Below, one piece after another: positions 61,236-64,000 of a stretch of DNA of 64,000 nucleotides; the stretch's first letter is position 1, and each line of letters begins with the position of its first letter. Source of the stretch: Stella humosa. GTDB lineage: Bacteria > Pseudomonadota > Alphaproteobacteria > ATCC43930 > Allostellaceae. The notes beneath the pieces were generated by a model. That model searched no databases. It was not told where the DNA came from and saw only the letters and a list, made by a program, of their open reading frames with translations. The translations under genes were made by a program, and so were the position numbers. The stretch covers positions 756,001-820,000 of the forward strand of contig NZ_AP019700.1 in NCBI RefSeq assembly GCF_006738645.1, in the 5' to 3' direction.

Positions 61236-61628
61236 ATGAACCGAGCCTTCAACCCGCCCGGCGTGGCACCCCCCGCCGGCAACGGCTACAGCCATGGCAT
61301 CGAGGTGCCGGCCGGCGCCCGCATGCTGTTCGCGGCCGGCCAGGTCGGCACCAATCCCGATGGCACCGTGCCGCCCGATGTCGGCGCCCAGACCGACCGC
61401 GTGTTCGAGAACATCAAGGCGATCCTGGCCGGTGCCGGCATGGGCATGGAGGACCTGGTCAAGATCAACGTCCTGCTGGTGTCGAGCGAGCATCTGGCGG
61501 CCTTCCGCGAGGCCCGCGGCCGGCATCTGGCCGGCTATCGCCCCGCTTCGACGCTGGCCATCGTCGCCGCACTGGCGAGCCCGGCCTTCCTGGTCGAGGT
61601 CGAGGTGATCGCGGCCAAGAGCCCCTGA
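61236..61628 (+). CDS. RidA/YjgF/Rid family protein
   Basis: A 130-residue small trimer-forming protein. 'GYSHGIEVPAGARMLFAAGQVG' (first block, from residue ~15), 'QTDRVFENIKAILAGAGMG' and 'STLAIVAALASPAFLVEVEV' are the family pattern. The glutamate near the C-terminus ('VEVEVIAA') is kept, but the usual arginine of imine-hydrolysing RidA ('PxR') is not obvious: the segment reads 'YRPASTLAIVAAL'. It may therefore be a Rid-like subgroup with another role. AGGAG lies 10 bases before the ATG. Position after a demethylase-like flavoenzyme suggests removal of a reactive imine/enamine. Confidence 0.85.
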   Translation: MNRAFNPPGVAPPAGNGYSHGIEVPAGARMLFAAGQVGTNPDGTVPPDVGAQTDRVFENIKAILAGAGMGMEDLVKINVLLVSSEHLAAFREARGRHLAGYRPASTLAIVAALASPAFLVEVEVIAAKSP

Positions 61629-61662
61629 TACCGGGGCGTTCGAGAGAAGGAGCGGGCGTCGG

Positions 61663-62568
61663 TCAGCGCACCAGCAGGAGCGCCACGACGCCCGTCGCCA
61701 CCAGTGCGATGCCGATGAGTTCGCGCAGGGTGGGCGCCTCGCGGAAGCCGAAGCGCGACACGGCCACCGTGAAGATCAGCTCCACCTGGCCCAGCGCCCG
61801 GACATAGGCCACGTTCTGCAAGGTCATGGCGGTGAACCAGCCGGCCGAGCCCAGCACGCTCATGATCCCGACCGGGGCCGCCTGGCGCCAGGCGCGCAGC
61901 ACCTGGCCGACCTCGCCGCGGGCTGTCACCTGCATGTAGATCGTCATCAGCACCGTCTGGAGGCAGGTAACGGCCGCCAGCGTCATCAGCGAGCGGGCGA
62001 TGAAGTCGCCGTCGCCCAGCGACAGCGAGGCGCCGCGGATGCCGATGGCCGACACCCCGAACAGCCCGCCCGACGCCAGCCCGTAGAGGGCGGCCTTGTC
62101 CGTCACCCCCAGCAGCGCCGAGCGCCAGCCGTCGGCCCCCTTGGGCACGGACAGGGTCAGCACGCCGGCCAGGCCGATGACGATGGCGATCCAGCCGCCC
62201 AGCGTGATCGGCTCGGCCAGGAAGACCGTCGCCAGGATCGCGGTCTGCACCGTCTCGGTCTTGGAATAGGTCGTGCCGGCGGCGAAGTTCCGCATCGTGA
62301 AGGCGATGATGAGGAAGCTGGTGGCGACGATCTGGGCGATGCCGCCCAGCAGGCAGAAGAAGAGGAAGCGGCCGCCGGCCGCCGGCATCACCGCGTCCGA
62401 CAGCAGGATGTAGGCGGCAAAGGCGACGGCCGCGAAGGGCGCGCCATAGACGTAGCGGGCATAGTTGACGCCGTTGGTCGAGAGCTGCCCCTTCAGCCGC
62501 TTCTGCTGCGCCGTGCGCAGGCATTGCAGCAGGGCGGCCATGACCGTTATCGGAACCCACAGTTCCAT
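61663..62568 (-). CDS. DMT-superfamily permease (EamA type)
   Basis: A 301-residue membrane protein with about ten helices. 'MELWVPITVMAALLQCLRTA' forms helix 1, 'TTYSKTETVQTAILATVFLAEP' covers the end of the first EamA repeat, and 'VRALGQVELIFTVAVSRFGFRE' the second, both with the family's conserved glutamate positions. Likely a metabolite transporter of unknown substrate. It is convergent with the RidA gene and lies 57 bases from the end region of tam on the same strand, possibly cotranscribed with it. Confidence 0.85.
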   Translation of the reverse strand: MELWVPITVMAALLQCLRTAQQKRLKGQLSTNGVNYARYVYGAPFAAVAFAAYILLSDAVMPAAGGRFLFFCLLGGIAQIVATSFLIIAFTMRNFAAGTTYSKTETVQTAILATVFLAEPITLGGWIAIVIGLAGVLTLSVPKGADGWRSALLGVTDKAALYGLASGGLFGVSAIGIRGASLSLGDGDFIARSLMTLAAVTCLQTVLMTIYMQVTARGEVGQVLRAWRQAAPVGIMSVLGSAGWFTAMTLQNVAYVRALGQVELIFTVAVSRFGFREAPTLRELIGIALVATGVVALLLVR

Positions 62569-62625
62569 GCTTGGCTCCCGCCCAGCTCCCCGTCGCGCGG
62601 GCGGGTGCAGGCTATATCTGCCGCG

Positions 62626-63393
62626 TTATTTCTGGACGACCATGAACAGGCGACGGAAGGGGAAGAGTGTCTGCCCGTTCTTCTCCGGCGGATAGGCCGA
62701 GGCGATCCGCTCGGCATATGCCGCCTCGAAATCGCTGCGCATCGGCTCGGACAGCGCGTCCATCAGGGGCTTCAAGGCACTGCCCTTGGTGAACTCGACC
62801 ACCGGGTTCTCGCCCTGGAGAAGCTGCATGTAGACCGTCTCCCAGATGTCCGGCCGCTCGGCATGGGTGCTGAGGAAGCGGTAGTAGGCCTCGGGTGCCG
62901 CCACCGGCGACGGCCGCAGCAGCGGCTCCAGCGCCTCGCGCCAGGGGCCGAGGCGGGCGGTGTCGAGGATGCAGGTGTGGGAGGCCGCCTCGTAGTTGCG
63001 CGGCATCTGCACCGCCAGCACGCCGCCGGGCGCGAGCCAGTCCATCAGGCGCGGGAACAGCCGGCCATGGTCGCCCAGCCAGTGCAGGGCGGCATTGGAA
63101 TAGATGACGTCGACCGGCTGGTCCGGCTCCCAGGTGCCGATGTCGGCCTCGATCCAGCGCGTCTCGGGCATGGCGGCCGCGGCCTTGGCCAGCATCTGGG
63201 GGCTGCTGTCGACGCCGATGATCCGCGCGTCGGGCCAGCGCCGGCGCAGGTGGGTGGTGACGTTGCCGGGCCCGCAGCCCAGGTCGATGACCGTGCCCGG
63301 CGCCTCGGCCGGGATGCGCGCCAGCAGGTCCAGGGCCGGTCGCAGCCGGTGGTCGGCGAATTTCAGATACTGGCTCGGATCCCAGACGGGCAT
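62626..63393 (-). CDS. tam: Trans-aconitate 2-methyltransferase
   Basis: A 255-residue SAM-dependent methyltransferase, close in length and sequence to E. coli Tam (252 residues). Shared landmarks are 'WDPSQYLKFADHRLRPALDLL' at the start (residues 4-24, cut here), the SAM motif 'VIDLGCGPGNVTTHL', 'IIGVDSSPQMLAKA', 'ADIGTWEPDQPVDVIYSNAAL' and 'GGVLAVQMPRN'. Tam methylates trans-aconitate, a by-product that inhibits aconitase. The ATG at 63393 is where homology begins. It lies 47 bases downstream of a strong hairpin that ends the preceding gene. Confidence 0.92.
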   Translation of the reverse strand: MPVWDPSQYLKFADHRLRPALDLLARIPAEAPGTVIDLGCGPGNVTTHLRRRWPDARIIGVDSSPQMLAKAAAAMPETRWIEADIGTWEPDQPVDVIYSNAALHWLGDHGRLFPRLMDWLAPGGVLAVQMPRNYEAASHTCILDTARLGPWREALEPLLRPSPVAAPEAYYRFLSTHAERPDIWETVYMQLLQGENPVVEFTKGSALKPLMDALSEPMRSDFEAAYAERIASAYPPEKNGQTLFPFRRLFMVVQK

Positions 63394-63439
63394 CGCATCC
63401 CCCTCGTGGCTGGTCCGGCCGCCGTCACGGATGGCTCCG

Positions 63440-63473
63440 GGCGACGGTTGGTGCCATGAGGCACCCCGTCGCC
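63440..63473 (-). terminator. Hairpin terminator after the Na/Pi cotransporter-type gene
   Basis: GGCGACGG (63440-63447) pairs with CCGTCGCC (63466-63473), and inside it GGTGCC (63450-63455) pairs with GGCACC (63460-63465) around an ATGA loop, with a two-base bulge. The 14-bp stem lies 12 bases past the stop codon of the cotransporter-type gene on the minus strand. No clear T-tract. Confidence 0.65.
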
Positions 63474-63484
63474 GCAAGCACCGA

Positions 63485-64000
63485 TCAGGCCGTCGCCAGC
63501 CGGCTCGGGCGCAATTCGCCCGCTTCCTCCAGGATCGGATAGGCGACGGCGATCAGGTGGGAATGGATGCGCTTCAGGTCGCGCAGCACGTCGAGGTGCA
63601 GCGAGCTGGTCTCGATGCTTTCCACCCGGCCGCTCTGGAGCCGTTGCAGGTGGCGCTCGGCCGCCTTGCGCTCGGACTCGCGGAACATCGTCTTCTCGGA
63701 GATGAGGCGCCGGGCGATCGACACGTCGCCGCCGACGAAGGCCGCCAGCGACAGCTTGAGGGTCTCCAGCACCCGGCTGTGCAGGTCGGCGATCTCCCCC
63801 AGCCCTTCGGACGAGAAGGTCAGGTGGTTCTTGATCTTCTTCTGGGCCAGTTCCATCAGGTTCTTGTCGATGATGTCGCCGACATGCTCGAGGTTGGTGG
63901 AGAAGACGATCAGCTCCATCACCCGCTTGCCGTCGGCCGGGCTCATCACCTCGCGGCTGATCTGCGTCAGGTAGCGCTTGATCGCCTCGTGCAGCCCGTC
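63485..64000 (-). CDS. Na/Pi cotransporter-type protein, C-terminal PhoU-like domain (partial)
   Basis: The last 171 codons of a gene that enters from the right edge; the frame is open to base 64000, so the start lies outside. The visible part is helical and PhoU-like: 'LHEAIKRYLTQISREV', then 'FSTNLEHVGDIIDKNLMELA', 'KIKNHLTFSSEGLGEI' and 'SSLHLDVLRDLKRIHSHL'. This arrangement is typical of the C-terminal regulatory domain of bacterial NptA/YjbB-type sodium-phosphate cotransporters, whose membrane part would lie upstream. A free-standing PhoU-like protein is less likely but cannot be excluded here. A strong hairpin follows. Confidence 0.8.
   Translation of the reverse strand, partial: DGLHEAIKRYLTQISREVMSPADGKRVMELIVFSTNLEHVGDIIDKNLMELAQKKIKNHLTFSSEGLGEIADLHSRVLETLKLSLAAFVGGDVSIARRLISEKTMFRESERKAAERHLQRLQSGRVESIETSSLHLDVLRDLKRIHSHLIAVAYPILEEAGELRPSRLATA

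Overview
The window is GC-rich chromosomal DNA of a free-living alphaproteobacterium, most likely of the Rhodospirillales type. This rests on the very high GC content, a GapR (DUF2312) nucleoid protein next to DUF1244, a PmtA-type phospholipid N-methyltransferase, a one-chain indolepyruvate:ferredoxin oxidoreductase, an FeS-type bacterial (6-4) photolyase, and many nutrient ABC transporters with GntR/MocR, LysR and Lrp regulators. I cannot name the genus. Coding density is very high. No stretch longer than 300 bases lacks a gene (the longest is 10432-10723). I see no tRNA, rRNA, CRISPR array, insertion sequence or phage gene.

Layout. 1-4017: 3' end of an amidase, an MFS exporter, a Baeyer-Villiger-type monooxygenase and a convergent DUF1810 gene. 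4044-8750: two divergent FAD amino-acid oxidase/dehydrogenase genes (one DauA-like), a LysR regulator and a NylB-like serine hydrolase. 8752-10431: an MFS exporter with a C-terminal ferredoxin-like domain. 10724-16832: a PotDBCA-like ABC operon followed by a creatinase-fold M24 hydrolase and a DUF2817 zinc peptidase. 16850-18546: photolyase phrB coupled to a small DUF2256 gene. 18626-21475: class III aminotransferase, Asp/Glu-type racemase and Lrp regulator. 21623-24590: a small secreted protein, a decayed second DUF2817 copy, a K+-channel-like protein with a zinc ribbon, and an ABC1/UbiB kinase. 24608-28313: oligoendopeptidase F divergent from a long-chain acyl-CoA synthetase.

28397-39862 reads as one catabolic island: two tandem Fe(II)/2-oxoglutarate dioxygenases, a Tat-exported peptide-type binding protein, a complete DppBCDF-type transporter, an isocitrate-lyase-superfamily C-C lyase, then a convergent MocR regulator that diverges from a methyltransferase. 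The substrate is unknown. 39920-42914 (minus) holds an atypical leuCD pair behind a UDP-glucuronate-type epimerase. 43099-49758 carries the indolepyruvate oxidoreductase and a soluble hybrid histidine kinase with several PAS domains. 49765-52156 (minus) is a four-gene operon including gapR. 52280-57973 holds a DMT exporter, glycerate kinase, pyruvate kinase, PmtA and Ada. 57970-62568 has a LysR gene divergent from a demethylase-like old yellow enzyme, then RidA and a second DMT permease. The window ends with trans-aconitate methyltransferase and the 3' end of a Na/Pi cotransporter-type gene.

Overall this is an accessory metabolic region devoted to taking up and degrading nitrogen-containing small molecules (amino acids, possibly D-forms, polyamine-like and N-methylated compounds, short peptides), mixed with DNA repair and a few core genes.
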